In this document: piece by piece, positions 13,222 through 13,285 of the stretch
Numbering within the stretch: the first letter of the stretch is position 1
Layout: the number at the start of each line of letters is the position of its first letter
From: Lentisphaerota bacterium
GTDB lineage: Bacteria; Verrucomicrobiota; Kiritimatiellia; JAAZAB01
Length of the DNA stretch: 13,285 nucleotides
NCBI GenBank assembly: GCA_020201415.1
Contig: JAIVGW010000290.1
Location: forward strand, 1 to 13,285
Reading direction: 5' to 3'
Position numbers and translations under genes: made by a program
The notes under the pieces: generated by a model
Told to the model about the DNA's origin: nothing
Database searches by the model: none
The model's input: the letters and a program-made list of their open reading frames with translations, nothing else

Positions 13222-13285
13222 AAACAAAACATTTCTTCCATCAGTGAAACAATATGCATTGCGGATCGCGGCAGCAGCACGATAA
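13218..13285 (-). CDS. Possible C-terminus of an upstream operon gene (cut by window edge)
   Basis: The frame ending in TGA at 13218-13220 is open to the right edge for 21 codons (IVLLPRSAMHIVSLMEEMFCL). Its stop overlaps the mnhE ATG as ATGA, the same coupling seen between the other genes of this operon, which is the main support. Too little is present to name a family. Confidence 0.35.
   Translation of the reverse strand, partial: IVLLPRSAMHIVSLMEEMFCL

Noticed and set aside
1..13285. Mobile elements, CRISPR arrays, tRNA or rRNA genes, defence islands
   Set aside because: No transposase-like frames, long repeats, regularly spaced repeats or recognisable structural RNA were found on either strand.

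Overview
The window looks like chromosomal DNA of a high-GC Gram-negative bacterium, most likely from the Planctomycetota-Verrucomicrobiota-Lentisphaerota/Kiritimatiellota assemblage. The hints are a secreted PQQ-type beta-propeller protein next to a Gfo/Idh/MocA oxidoreductase of a type I associate with that group, a two-MrpD-type cation antiporter operon, and tight ATGA stop/start overlaps. This assignment is inference. There are no tRNA, rRNA, IS element or CRISPR signals, and the gene content is mostly housekeeping.

Layout. Positions 1-2016 (minus): an exported beta-propeller protein running off the left edge, then a Gfo/Idh/MocA oxidoreductase with a small terminator. Positions 2060-4817 (plus): a clear sigma70-type promoter followed by a degenerate HAD-family protein, a broken thiC-family gene and mazG, all tightly coupled. 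Positions 4837-7713 (minus): gdhA-plsY-gpsA, linking glutamate dehydrogenase to the two core enzymes of lysophosphatidate synthesis. Positions 7924-8367 (plus): a stand-alone PTS EIIA (PtsN-like) protein. Positions 8364-13285 (minus): an Mrp/Mnh-type multisubunit Na+/H+ antiporter operon in the order E-F-G-(A C-terminal remnant)-B-C-D-D2, probably preceded by one more gene at the right edge.

The most striking feature is that four otherwise well-conserved genes each lack an internal block. gdhA lacks about 40 codons in frame, including the catalytic lysine segment. The thiC-family gene lacks about 60 codons with a frameshift. The second MrpD-like gene lacks part of its late membrane region with a frameshift. 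The MrpA-C/MrpB region has lost most of a DUF4040-type subunit and the start of the next domain, also with a frameshift. Outside these junctions the reading frames are clean, without scattered stops. This suggests either discrete deletions, genuine or created during amplification or assembly, rather than gradual decay. It is the main thing to check before any metabolic conclusion (glutamate synthesis, thiamine, ion transport) is drawn from this window.

No convincing new defence or mobile system is visible. The unusual items are the clustered deletions, the HAD protein lacking most catalytic residues next to the broken thiC, the Gfo/Idh/MocA protein without the usual glycine motif, and the placement of a lone EIIA between gdhA and the antiporter operon.
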